In this document: one piece after another, positions 8,501 to 17,212 of the stretch
How positions within the stretch are numbered: the first letter of the stretch is position 1
Layout of the letters: each line of letters opens with the position of its first letter
From: Nocardioides astragali
GTDB lineage: Bacteria; Actinomycetota; Actinomycetes; Propionibacteriales; Nocardioidaceae
Direction: 5' to 3'
DNA length: 64,000 nt
Assembly: GCF_024436375.1 (NCBI RefSeq)
Contig: NZ_JAFMZM010000003.1
Span: 515,627 to 579,626 of the forward strand
Translations under genes and position numbers: made by a program
The notes under the pieces: generated by a model
The model's input: only the letters and a program-made list of their open reading frames with translations
Databases searched by the model: none
What the model was told of the DNA's origin: nothing

Positions 8501-10003
8501 TCACCACGGAGAGGGCTGGTAGTCCTTCACGAAGCAGCCGAACAGGTCGGTGCCACCCTCGCCCAGCACGATCGGGTCGTAGACCCGCGCCGCACCGTCG
8601 ACCAGGTCGAGCGGCGCGTGCCAGCCCTCGGCGGCGATGCGCAGCTTCTCGTGGTGCGGGCGCTCGTCGGTGATCCAGCCGGTGTCGACGGCAGTCATCA
8701 GGATCTTGTCGGTCTCGAACATCTCGCCCGACGAGGTGCGGGTCAGCATGTTGAGCGCGGCCTTGGCCATGTTGGTGTGCGGGTGCCCCGCGCCCTTGTA
8801 GCGGCGCGAGAACTGCCCTTCCATGGCGGAGACGTTGACGACGTACGCCCGACCGGACGCCGCTGTCGCGGCGGCCGCGGCCAGCGCCGGGCGCAGCCGG
8901 GAGACCAGCAGGAAGGGAGCGATCGAGTTGCACAGCTGGACCTCGAGCAGCTCGAGCGGGTCGACCTCGCCGACGGTCTGGGTCCACGAGTTGGTGACCT
9001 GCACGTCGGGCAGCAGGCCGCCGGCGTCGACGGCCGTCCCCGCGAGGTGGGCGTCGAGCGAGGCCTGCCCCGCCTTGAGGGCGAGCGCGGTGAGGGTGGC
9101 GGCGTTGTGGGCCGCCCGCGCGTGCTCGGCGGACTCGCCCTCGTGGTGGGCGACCGCGGTGTCGGTGAGCGCGCCAGCGATCGCGGCCGGGTGGGCCTCG
9201 GAGATCCGGTCGAAGGTGACCAGCTCGGGCAGGTCGATGCCCGACGGGAGGGGCTGCTGCTCGGCGTCGACGAGGGGCGCGTAGGCGCCCGGCGTGCGTC
9301 GTACGGTCTGGCACGCGTTGTTGATGAGGATGTCGAGCGGACCGGAGGCCGCGACGTCGTCGGCCAGCGAGATCACCTGGGTCGGGTCGCGCAGGTCGAT
9401 GCCGACGATCTTGAGCCGGTCGATCCAGTCGGCGGAGTCCGGCAGTGCGGCGAACCGGCGCACCGCGTCCTTGGGGAAACGCGTCGTGATCGTGGTGTGC
9501 GCGCCGTCGCGCAGCAGCCGTAGCGCGATGTACATCCCGATCTTGGCCCGACCGCCCGTGAGCAGCGCGCGGCGGCCGGTGAGGTCGGTGCGCTGGTCGC
9601 GCTTGGTGTGGCTCATCGCCGCGCAGGTGGGGCAGAGCCAGTGGTAGAACGCGTCGACGAGGGTGAAGTCCTGCTTGCAGATGTAGCAGCCCCGCGCGGT
9701 GATCAGCTCGCCGGCGAACGCGCCGACGGTCTGCGAGACCAGCGGGATGCCGGCGGTCTCGTCGTCGATGCGCATCCGCGAGCCGGTGGCGGTCTTCTCG
9801 ATGATCCCCCGGTCGTGGGCAAGCTCCGCCGCCCGCTTCCTCAGCTTCCGCTCGGCCTTGATCGACTTGTACATGTGCGATGCGGCCCGCTTGACCGTGA
9901 CGTGGTCGGGGTGGTCGCCCGGCAGCTCGTGGAGGGTCTGCAGCACCCGCAGGGTGGTCGCCAGGTCGGCGGGGTCGATCCGGTCGGGTGGCTGCTCACT
10001 CAC
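8501..10003 (-). CDS. Atypical SDR oxidoreductase with N-terminal zinc ribbon
   Basis: The start is GTG 10003 (VSEQPPDRIDPADL), 500 aa; a longer frame to 10132 overlaps the DUF6351 gene. Residues 106-127 hold C106-x2-C109-x14-C124-x2-C127, a likely zinc ribbon. The SDR domain begins at ~140 with TGGRAKIG (149-156) and has an NNA motif. Near the active site the serine (NVSAMEG) is followed by HPHTNMAKAAL, so the canonical Tyr-x3-Lys appears as Thr-x3-Lys with a longer spacing. Lysine and serine are kept but the proton-donating tyrosine is not at its place. The substrate is unknown. Confidence 0.85.
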   Translation of the reverse strand: MSEQPPDRIDPADLATTLRVLQTLHELPGDHPDHVTVKRAASHMYKSIKAERKLRKRAAELAHDRGIIEKTATGSRMRIDDETAGIPLVSQTVGAFAGELITARGCYICKQDFTLVDAFYHWLCPTCAAMSHTKRDQRTDLTGRRALLTGGRAKIGMYIALRLLRDGAHTTITTRFPKDAVRRFAALPDSADWIDRLKIVGIDLRDPTQVISLADDVAASGPLDILINNACQTVRRTPGAYAPLVDAEQQPLPSGIDLPELVTFDRISEAHPAAIAGALTDTAVAHHEGESAEHARAAHNAATLTALALKAGQASLDAHLAGTAVDAGGLLPDVQVTNSWTQTVGEVDPLELLEVQLCNSIAPFLLVSRLRPALAAAAATAASGRAYVVNVSAMEGQFSRRYKGAGHPHTNMAKAALNMLTRTSSGEMFETDKILMTAVDTGWITDERPHHEKLRIAAEGWHAPLDLVDGAARVYDPIVLGEGGTDLFGCFVKDYQPSPW

Positions 10004-10029
10004 CGGAGAAGCGTACGGGCGATGTCGGG

Positions 10030-10049
10030 ATCCCCGGTCAGCCGGGGAT
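10030..10049 (-). terminator. Hairpin between DUF6351 and SDR genes
   Basis: An 8-bp perfect stem, atccccgg with ccggggat, has a 4-nt loop. It lies just past the stop of the DUF6351 gene and before the SDR start on the minus strand. There is no T-run, as is common in actinobacterial terminators. Confidence 0.55.
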
Positions 10050-10052
10050 TCC

Positions 10053-12377
10053 TCACTGCCGCCACAACCCCCGGAAGGACCGCCCGAACCACCCCAGCCC
10101 CGAACCCTTCGGCGCCGGGGGCAGCTCGGCACCGCCGTACGTCGCCCGGCGGGCGGTGCCGTAGCCGAGCCAGGTCGAGGCCGGTCCCTGCCCGATGCCG
10201 GGCAGCGCCCACTCGCACACCCCGTCCGGGAAGACGGCCTGCAGGCGGGCCCACTGCCCGTCGGTGAAGGGGATCGGCAGGCCGCGGGGCAGGCGGTAGC
10301 CCGCGCGGTCGAGCGGCTTCAGCTGGCAGGCGAGGACGTCGTTGGCCGCGGGGCCGCCGGACTCCTGGCGCGGCGTGGACAGGTTGGTCCGCGCGAGGTC
10401 GGCGCGGCACACCACGCCCGGCACGCCGTCGGCGATGCAGCGGTCGGCGAGGGAGTCGGGCCTGTCCTCGACGATCTTGCGGGCCAGCGGCACCGAGCGA
10501 CGGTCCTTCTCGACCCGCGCCAGCCAGCCGTCCATCGCGATGAACGCCTCCGTGGGCCAGCGGGTGTCGCCGAGCAGCGGCGTCGGCCCGAACCACTCGA
10601 TCCGGTTGTCGGTATGGCCCTGCGAGCGCTGGAGCCGCAGGTGGCTCCAGACGGCGTGGGAGTAGTCGTGGGCGATGCCGGGGTCGGGACCGCCGTGGTT
10701 GATCATCGCGACGTCGCTGGTGTGGGTGAACTCGTTGAGCAGCCCGGTCCGGTAGGCGTTGGCGATCGAGGCCGGGTCACCCGCCGTACGTCCGGCGATC
10801 GGGTCGGCGTTGACGTCGAGGCCGCCGATCTTCTCGTTGAGGTCGACGAACTGCTCGGGCGTGATCCGCCCGCCCTGCACCGCCTTGAGCCCGTACTGCA
10901 CCCCCCGGTTGCCGAAGGGCAGCCCGGCGAAGCCGTGCCCGGCGGCCTTCTCCTGCGAGCTCCACACCGACTCGGGCCGCGGCCCCAGCTGGTTGCGCAT
11001 GAGGGTGAGGATGTCGCAGCGCACGCCCCCGGGGTTGGTGTCGGAGTCGAAGCGGGTCGCGGTGTCGCCCGCGACCGGCGCGGGCACACCGTCGCAGGGG
11101 TGCTCGGGGTTGATGGCGCTCTTGAAGAGGCCCTCGTCCGCGGTGACCGCGTTGACGGGCGTGAGGTGACCCTCCACGTCCGCGATCTGGGTGGGTGACC
11201 ACACCACGCCGGGGGCCCACCTCGCCGGGTCCTCGAAGTAGGCGCGCATGAGGTGGTAGTCGGCGAACTGCGCGCCGGGGCTCATCACGTCCGGGTAGGA
11301 GCAGGTGGTGACCAGGCCCTGGTAGATCCCCGGATAGGCGTTGGCGACCGTGTGCTGCGCGACCGAGCCGCCGCTGCACCCGGTGCCGATGGTGTAGCGG
11401 ATGGTGCCGTAGCGCTCGACCAGCCGCTCCTTGGCCATCATCAGCGACTCGGCGTTGTGGGCGACGTTGCAGTTGTGGCCGGTGTTGGCCAGGGCCGTCG
11501 ACAGCACCGCGAAGCCGCGGCGCAGCGCCTCGACGTACGAGCTCTGCAGCAGCGGCACAGGGACCGCGTCGAACGTGCCCGACGCGTCCTCGAGCGGCGG
11601 CTCGGCCGGGGCGTAGCTCGCCCCGCACCCGCCGCCGTGGGTGATCAGCACCTTGTGGTTCCACTGCTCCTGCGGCGCCCACGCCTTCCACTTCTCACCG
11701 GGCGTGAAGAGCGTGAGGATCGTGTAGCGGTCGCGGTCCTGGTAGCCGTCCTCGCGCCGCACGACGAACGGCACCGTCCGGCCCTGGTCGGTGGTCGCGG
11801 TGTCGACGTCGCTCGCGGGCTGCGCGGGGTCGTAGGGCTGGAGCGCCGACTGGCCCTTCGGCTTGTAGAGGTAGGAGTACGACGCCGGCTGGTTGCACAG
11901 CGCGTCGCGCGCGGTGTCCTGGCAGTCGTACGCCGCTGCGACGGGGCCGCTGAAGACGGGTCCGCCGTTGCGGTGGTTGGTGATCACGACCTTGTCGCGT
12001 CGGGCGTTGCCGGCGCGGGCGACGAGCACGTTGCGGCCGTTGTCGAGGCCGCGCAGCAGGACGGTCGAGCGCTTGCGGAACTTCTTCGAGATGTCGCGAC
12101 CGTCGAGCGTGACCCGCAGGCGGCCGGCCCTGCGGGGCACGGTGATCCGGACGAGCACGTCGCCGCCGGAGACGAGGTCGGCGCGGTTGGAGAGCACCTG
12201 GATCCGCACCTTGCCCTGCTGGTGCGGTGCCGACGAGCCCGGCGCAGCGTTCACCACGGACAACACGGCGGTCAGCAGCACGAGGGTGATGCCGAGGGCG
12301 ATGCCGACGGCGACACCGACGACCGCGGGACGGGCCGACGGACGGGTGAGACGGGACACGACGGAGTGCAGGCGCAC
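10053..12377 (-). CDS. DUF6351 family secreted alpha/beta-hydrolase-like protein
   Basis: The GTG start at 12377 is preceded by a perfect aggaggt site 5 nt upstream. The 774-aa product has a basic N-terminus and a membrane segment at ~18-42 (VVGVAVGIALGITLVLLTAVL), so it is exported or anchored. A beta-sandwich-like region (~55-130) precedes a hydrolase-like body with HGGGCGASYAP and a nucleophile-elbow motif GTGCSGGS, with the serine at residue 335. I assign DUF6351 from overall sequence character. It probably acts on an extracytoplasmic ester or polymer, but the substrate is unknown. It has its own promoter region (12378-12503). Confidence 0.85.
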   Translation of the reverse strand: MRLHSVVSRLTRPSARPAVVGVAVGIALGITLVLLTAVLSVVNAAPGSSAPHQQGKVRIQVLSNRADLVSGGDVLVRITVPRRAGRLRVTLDGRDISKKFRKRSTVLLRGLDNGRNVLVARAGNARRDKVVITNHRNGGPVFSGPVAAAYDCQDTARDALCNQPASYSYLYKPKGQSALQPYDPAQPASDVDTATTDQGRTVPFVVRREDGYQDRDRYTILTLFTPGEKWKAWAPQEQWNHKVLITHGGGCGASYAPAEPPLEDASGTFDAVPVPLLQSSYVEALRRGFAVLSTALANTGHNCNVAHNAESLMMAKERLVERYGTIRYTIGTGCSGGSVAQHTVANAYPGIYQGLVTTCSYPDVMSPGAQFADYHLMRAYFEDPARWAPGVVWSPTQIADVEGHLTPVNAVTADEGLFKSAINPEHPCDGVPAPVAGDTATRFDSDTNPGGVRCDILTLMRNQLGPRPESVWSSQEKAAGHGFAGLPFGNRGVQYGLKAVQGGRITPEQFVDLNEKIGGLDVNADPIAGRTAGDPASIANAYRTGLLNEFTHTSDVAMINHGGPDPGIAHDYSHAVWSHLRLQRSQGHTDNRIEWFGPTPLLGDTRWPTEAFIAMDGWLARVEKDRRSVPLARKIVEDRPDSLADRCIADGVPGVVCRADLARTNLSTPRQESGGPAANDVLACQLKPLDRAGYRLPRGLPIPFTDGQWARLQAVFPDGVCEWALPGIGQGPASTWLGYGTARRATYGGAELPPAPKGSGLGWFGRSFRGLWRQ

Positions 12378-12503
12378 GGCGTACCTCCTGGAAGGACTCA
12401 GGAGGTCAACGACGATGCGCCCGGGCTGGTTACTGGCGGGTCAGGGACGCATTCCCGGGGGGAAACTCGCACTCCGAGGGGTTTGCAACCCCCATGACGT
12501 GCA

Positions 12504-12529
12504 GGAATCCCCGCGTACGCGGGGATTCC
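12504..12529. terminator. Perfect 26-bp palindrome downstream of the LuxR-type gene
   Basis: Bases 12504-12529 form a perfect inverted repeat, 13 bp per arm with its centre at 12516/12517. It lies 25 bp past the stop of the minus-strand response regulator and upstream of the DUF6351 gene, so a terminator role is likely. A 6-bp hairpin (ggggtt/aacccc) lies next to it at 12478-12492. Confidence 0.6.
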
Positions 12530-12553
12530 GACAAAGCGCCGAGCAGGCGGAAG

Positions 12554-13204
12554 TCAGCCCTCGCGCGCAGGCGAGCCGTTGATCCGCACGCGGTCGGCGC
12601 GCAGCCCGTGCTCGACGCCCCACAGCACGGCCTTCGAGCGGGAGTCGACGTCGATCTTGCGGTAGGCCGAGCGGATGTAGGACTTGATCGAGTTGAGCGA
12701 CAGGAGCGTGCGCTCGGCGATCTCCTGGTTGCTGAGGCCCATCGTGATGAGGGACAGCACCTCGGCCTCGCGCGCGGTGAGGCCCTCCTCGCGTCCGGGC
12801 CAGTCGCCACCCACCAGCGACGAGCGCCCCCGCGAGGGGGAGACCACGAGCTGTCCCTCGGAGATCGCGTGGAGCGCGTCCACCAGCCGGGCCGCCGGAA
12901 GGCTCTTGGAGAGGTAGCCGCGCACGCCCTGGTTGAGGGTCTCGCGGGTCAGCCAGGGCTGGAAGTTCCAGGTGTAGACGGCCACCGTGCGCACCTGCGG
13001 GTTGTCGACCAGCCGCTGCACCGCGGGCCCGTTGCCCTGGCCCATCCCGAACGTGTCGTAGAGGGCCACGTCGACCGGCTGGGTCACCGGCTTGCCCGCC
13101 GCCAGCTCGACGACCTCGACCCGGTGGCTGTAGCTGCGCATCATCGCATCGAGACCGCGCACGACGACTTCGTCGTCATTGACGAGCGCGACTCGGATGA
13201 CCAT
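12554..13204 (-). CDS. LuxR/NarL-family response regulator
   Basis: This 216-aa protein has a receiver domain (residues 1-120) with acidic residues D10/D11, a candidate phospho-acceptor D50 (ALYDTFG) and lysine in YLSKSLPA. A LuxR helix-turn-helix follows at ~145-205 (LTAREAEVLSLITMGLSNQEIAERTLLS). No histidine kinase is encoded nearby, so it is an orphan in this window. It is divergent from the ABC operon at 13262 with 57 bp between; control of that operon is the obvious inference. The receiver is diverged around D50, so phosphorylation is not certain. Confidence 0.9.
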   Translation of the reverse strand: MVIRVALVNDDEVVVRGLDAMMRSYSHRVEVVELAAGKPVTQPVDVALYDTFGMGQGNGPAVQRLVDNPQVRTVAVYTWNFQPWLTRETLNQGVRGYLSKSLPAARLVDALHAISEGQLVVSPSRGRSSLVGGDWPGREEGLTAREAEVLSLITMGLSNQEIAERTLLSLNSIKSYIRSAYRKIDVDSRSKAVLWGVEHGLRADRVRINGSPAREG

Positions 13205-13261
13205 GCCTCAAGGTACCCACCTTTATGTATCTTGGCCCGTGTTCGTGACAAAGGGGGAGCC

Positions 13262-14149
13262 GTGCGGGAGAGCGCGACCACGGTCGAGGAGACCCGCACA
13301 GGTGGACTCGGCGTCCGGTGCGAGGGTGTCGTCCATCTCTACAAGACCTTCGGGGGCCACGACGTCGTCGCCCTGCGCGGTGTCGACCTGACGATCCGGG
13401 CCGGTGAGCGGGTCGCCTTCCTGGGCCCGAGCGGCTCGGGCAAGTCCACGCTCCTGGCGCTCCTCGGTGGCATCCAGCGGCCCAGCGCCGGTCGGATCTT
13501 CCTGGGCGAGGAGGAGATCTCCCGCATGGGCGAGCGCTACCTCGCGCGGATCCGCTCGCGCCAGGTCTCGACGCTGCTGCAGGGCGCCACGCGCAACCTG
13601 CTGGCGTACGCCACCGCCCGGCAGAACATCGCCTTCGCGCGACTGTCGCTGTCCGGCCGCGAGCGCGAGGACGCGCTGGCCGACACCGAGCTGCTCGACC
13701 GGGTGGGGCTGCTCGAGCAGGCTGACCAGGTCGTGTCCACGATGTCCGGCGGACAGCGCCAGCGCCTCGCCCTCGCCTGCGCGGTGTCGACCTCCCCGCG
13801 CCTGCTGCTGGCCGACGAGCCGACCAGCCAGCTCAGCCACGCCGACCGCGACCACGTGCTGCACCTGATCCACTCCCTCGGCGACGACTTCGGCACCACG
13901 ATCGTGGTCGTCACCCACCAGCCCGAGGTGGCCGCCACGTTCCCGCGCACGGTGACGATGAAGGGCGGTCGCGTCGGCGCGGAGGGTCACGGCGGCTCGG
14001 AGTACGCCGTGGTGGGCGAGGACGGCGTGATCCACCTCCCCGGCCACATCGCCACCGAGTGGCCGCCCGGGACGCTGGTGCGGTTCGAGGACGACGAGCA
14101 CGGCCGCATCATCGTCACCCGCGCCGGCGGCGAGGGCAGCCACGCATGA
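13262..14149 (+). CDS. ABC transporter ATP-binding protein (MacB/LolD-like)
   Basis: The start is GTG 13262, after aaaggggga; upstream in-frame codons lie in the divergent regulator. The 295-aa ATPase has Walker A GPSGSGKST, a Q-loop (TLLQGATRN), signature MSGGQRQRLALA, Walker B LLLADEPTSQLS and H-loop VVVTHQPEVA. The class is that of ATPases paired with FtsX-type permeases. A ~50-residue C-terminal extension (YAVVGEDGVIHLPGHI...) follows the nucleotide domain and is not usual for LolD. Its stop overlaps the next ATPase start (ATGA), the first of a run of coupled genes. Confidence 0.9.
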   Translation: MRESATTVEETRTGGLGVRCEGVVHLYKTFGGHDVVALRGVDLTIRAGERVAFLGPSGSGKSTLLALLGGIQRPSAGRIFLGEEEISRMGERYLARIRSRQVSTLLQGATRNLLAYATARQNIAFARLSLSGREREDALADTELLDRVGLLEQADQVVSTMSGGQRQRLALACAVSTSPRLLLADEPTSQLSHADRDHVLHLIHSLGDDFGTTIVVVTHQPEVAATFPRTVTMKGGRVGAEGHGGSEYAVVGEDGVIHLPGHIATEWPPGTLVRFEDDEHGRIIVTRAGGEGSHA

Positions 14150-14829
14150 CCGACCCCCTCGTGAGCGAGCACCCGATGACCCATCACCGGGCCCGCGAGC
14201 TCGCGCTCGACTCGATCACCTACGTCGCCGGACGCACGCTCCTCGACGACGTCAGCGTCTCGTTCCCGGCAGGCAAGCTCACCGCGGTGTCGGGACCCAG
14301 CGGCTCGGGCAAGACCACACTGCTCTCCATCGCCGGAGGCCTCCTGCAGGCGACCTCGGGCACTGCCGAGCTCGACGGCCAGGACATGTGGACCGGCAGT
14401 GGCGACCCGTTGCCGGAGGTCGCGTTCATCCTCCAGGTCTACGGCCTGGTGCCCATCCTCTCGGCGCGCGAGAACGTCTCGATCGCGCTGCGTGCGCGCG
14501 GCGTCGCGCCCGCCGACGCGGACGAGGCGGCCGAGGCCGCGCTGGCGCGGTTCGGCATCGCCGACCTCGGTGAGCGCCAGGTCGAGGAGCTCTCGGGCGG
14601 TCAGATGCAGCGCGTCGCGTGCGCGCGAGGATTCGTCGTCGGTGCCGACGTGCTGCTGGCCGACGAGCCGACCTCCGAGCTCGACGAGGGCAACCGCAGC
14701 GTCGTGCTGGCCGAGCTGCGCGAGGAGGCTGCCCGCGGCGCCGTGGTCGTCGTCGCCACGCACGACCCAGCCGTCGTCGAGGCCTGCGACCTCCACATCG
14801 CGCTCGACGAGGGCCGGGTCGTCCGGTGA
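14146..14829 (+). CDS. ABC transporter ATP-binding protein
   Basis: The ATG at 14146 overlaps the previous stop by 4 nt. The 227-aa protein has Walker A GPSGSGKTT, signature LSGGQMQRVACA, Walker B LLADEPTSEL and H-loop VVVATHDPAVV. It is a second full nucleotide-binding subunit in the same operon, so the two ATPases may form a heterodimer with the two permeases, or serve one permease each. It is compact, with no extension, unlike the gene before it. Confidence 0.9.
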   Translation: MTDPLVSEHPMTHHRARELALDSITYVAGRTLLDDVSVSFPAGKLTAVSGPSGSGKTTLLSIAGGLLQATSGTAELDGQDMWTGSGDPLPEVAFILQVYGLVPILSARENVSIALRARGVAPADADEAAEAALARFGIADLGERQVEELSGGQMQRVACARGFVVGADVLLADEPTSELDEGNRSVVLAELREEAARGAVVVVATHDPAVVEACDLHIALDEGRVVR

Positions 14830-14854
14830 GCGTCCGAGCGAAGAGGCCGGGTCG

Positions 14855-17212
14855 TTGAGTCGTGTCCTGCGCGGCATCTGGAGTCGTCGGGGTGCCCTGA
14901 CGACGCTGGTGCTGATGGCCGTGGTGGTCGTCGGCGGGGCTGTGACGGTCCTGCAGTTCGCGGAGGCCGCCGACACGTCACGGTGGCTGACCGCACCCCT
15001 GCTCCTGCTCGGCGCGGTCGCCGTGCCCAGCATCGGCGCGGAGCTCGCCGTGGCCCGGCGTGAGGAGATCGGTCTCGCCCGCCTGCGCGGCATCCATGGC
15101 ATCCGCCTGTGGCGCTTCCTCCTCGTCGAGCCGCTCCTGGCCATCGTGGTGGGGACCCTGCTCGGCCTGGTCGTCGGAGCCGTCGGCACCGCGACGGCCA
15201 CCCGGACCTGGCTGGACGACGCCGCCCCCGCCCTCGAGCAGCCGGCCCTCGTCGTCGCCGCAGGCATCGCCGGCGCCGGGCTCCTCATCGTGGGCCTGTC
15301 GGCGGCGGCCGCCCTCCGTGAGCCGCTCGCCGTCCAGGTGTCCACCCGGCGGCGGCCGCGTCGCGCGACGACCCTCACCATCTTCCTCAGCGTCCTGCTG
15401 CTCGTCAGTGCCGGCGTCGCCGCCTACCGCAGCCGCGCTGCTGCGGGCGACCCCGACCTGGTGGTCCTCCTCGGTCCGGCCCTCGTCGGGCTGGCGCTGG
15501 GACAGGTGGCGATCTGGGTGATCCGGATCGCCGCGCGCGGACTGACGCCGACCACCGAGAAGCGCGGCCTGGGTGCGTTCCTCGCAGCTCGCCGGCTGGC
15601 CCGCGCCGACGACCTGGTCACGCCCATCCGTCTCGTCGTGGCTGCCGCCGTGGTCGGTGCGCTGGCGCTCAGTGGCGCCGTCAGCGTCAGCGGCTGGACC
15701 CGCGAGCAGGCCGCGGTGGAGGTCCCCGGAGCCCGCGTGATCTCCACCGACGTGGGTGCCCTGGGCGCGGTCGAGCTGACCGAGCGGATCGACCCCGAGG
15801 GCACGCACCTCGTCGCCACGGCGATCGTGCGCAACGAGACGCGGCTGGCCGAGCGACGGGCGTACGTCGACGCGGCCCGCTGGGACGCGGTCGTCGGCGA
15901 CTTCTACGACGGCACGCCGGCGCGGGCCGCGTCCGACGCGATCGACCGCCTCGACACCGACGTCGAGCCGTTCCAGGTGTCGGGCGACCGGCTCACCGTC
16001 AGCATGTCCGGCCTCGAGGTCCCCGCGGTGCGGACGTTCACCGGACCCGACGGCGAGGACGTCAGGGTGGGTGGTGGCGGGGCCGAGCTGACCCTCCGGT
16101 TCGTCACGTCGGCCAACGTGTCCGGCGCGGTCGCCCTGCGTACGCAGGTCCCGGCCGACGGCGCAGCGGTGACCCGCTCCGTCCGGGTGCCGGAGTGCGC
16201 GGACGGGTGTGCGGTCACCGGGCTGGACGTGGGGCGCGACAGCCGGGGCCTCATCGATGGCAGCCCTTTCGTCGTCCTCCTCGAGAGGCTCGAGCTCGGC
16301 AAGGACGACCTCCTCCAGCGTGCGTGGGTGCCCGACCCGGTCTCGGTCCAGTCGGCGCTCAACAGCCGCTTCTTCCGCAACTACGAGCCCCCCGCCGTCA
16401 TGACGGTGAACCGGCCGGACGGCCTGCAGGTCGCGATGCTGCCATCGGTCCCCCTCGCGCTCGACCTGGAGCTCGCGGAGGCGGCCGTGCCCGTGCTCGT
16501 GGCCGACCAGGACGAGCCGGTCGCCCTCGACCTCGGCGGTGACGAGCGCACGACCGACGTGATCGGCGTCGCGCGGTCGATGCCGCTCATCGGCAGCGTC
16601 GGCCTCCTGTCCGACATCCGCACCTCGGCTGTCGGCTCCGGTCCGACGGTGCCGTCCGCCGAGGTTCAGATCGTCGCGGCCGCAGGCACGCCGCAGGCCG
16701 TGCTCGACGACGTGGCCGCGGCCACCGGCTCCTCGTGGCGCACCTTCGAGACGGTGCGCGAGGAGCTCGGCGAGCGGCACGGCGGCGCCCAGTCCGTGGC
16801 GTACGCCCTCACCGCCATCGCCTGCGCCCTCGTCGCCCTGCTCGCGCTGGGAGCAGGCGTCGCCCGGCACCTGCGCGACTACCGTCGCGACGTGGCGTCA
16901 CTGCGGGTGCTCGGGATCTCCATGAGCACCGCGCGCAAGGCCGGTCGCGCCGAGCTGGTCAGCCTGACCGTGCTCGTGGTGGCGAGCGTGGTCGCGGGCG
17001 GGTGGCTGGCGACCACCCTGCTGCTCGAGGGCCTTCCGCTCCTCGCGATCCCCACGGCCGGACTCCCGCTCGACACCACTCCGAACGCCTGGCCGCTGGC
17101 CCTTCCGGCGCTCCTGTCGGCGGCCGCGGTGGTGCTGGTCGGCGGCCGGGCCCGCGCCGTGCGCGCCGCCACCACCCGACCCAGCCTGCTGCGCGAGGAG
17201 GAGGTCAGGTGA
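14855..17212 (+). CDS. FtsX-like ABC permease (first)
   Basis: No in-frame ATG or GTG lies near the end of the ATPase gene; TTG 14855 (LSRVLRGIWSRRG) after a gaagagg site is the best start, giving 785 aa. The N-terminal segment and groups of helices at ~15-60, 85-175, 195-270 and 640-760 alternate with a large extracytoplasmic region (~300-620). The helix before it is followed by ERIDPEGTHLVATAIV, which the next permease repeats as REVDPEGDWVMAAASV. The end helices (VARHLRDYRRDVASLRVLG) match FtsX domains. The substrate is unknown; lipids or peptides are possible. Confidence 0.87.
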   Translation: MSRVLRGIWSRRGALTTLVLMAVVVVGGAVTVLQFAEAADTSRWLTAPLLLLGAVAVPSIGAELAVARREEIGLARLRGIHGIRLWRFLLVEPLLAIVVGTLLGLVVGAVGTATATRTWLDDAAPALEQPALVVAAGIAGAGLLIVGLSAAAALREPLAVQVSTRRRPRRATTLTIFLSVLLLVSAGVAAYRSRAAAGDPDLVVLLGPALVGLALGQVAIWVIRIAARGLTPTTEKRGLGAFLAARRLARADDLVTPIRLVVAAAVVGALALSGAVSVSGWTREQAAVEVPGARVISTDVGALGAVELTERIDPEGTHLVATAIVRNETRLAERRAYVDAARWDAVVGDFYDGTPARAASDAIDRLDTDVEPFQVSGDRLTVSMSGLEVPAVRTFTGPDGEDVRVGGGGAELTLRFVTSANVSGAVALRTQVPADGAAVTRSVRVPECADGCAVTGLDVGRDSRGLIDGSPFVVLLERLELGKDDLLQRAWVPDPVSVQSALNSRFFRNYEPPAVMTVNRPDGLQVAMLPSVPLALDLELAEAAVPVLVADQDEPVALDLGGDERTTDVIGVARSMPLIGSVGLLSDIRTSAVGSGPTVPSAEVQIVAAAGTPQAVLDDVAAATGSSWRTFETVREELGERHGGAQSVAYALTAIACALVALLALGAGVARHLRDYRRDVASLRVLGISMSTARKAGRAELVSLTVLVVASVVAGGWLATTLLLEGLPLLAIPTAGLPLDTTPNAWPLALPALLSAAAVVLVGGRARAVRAATTRPSLLREEEVR

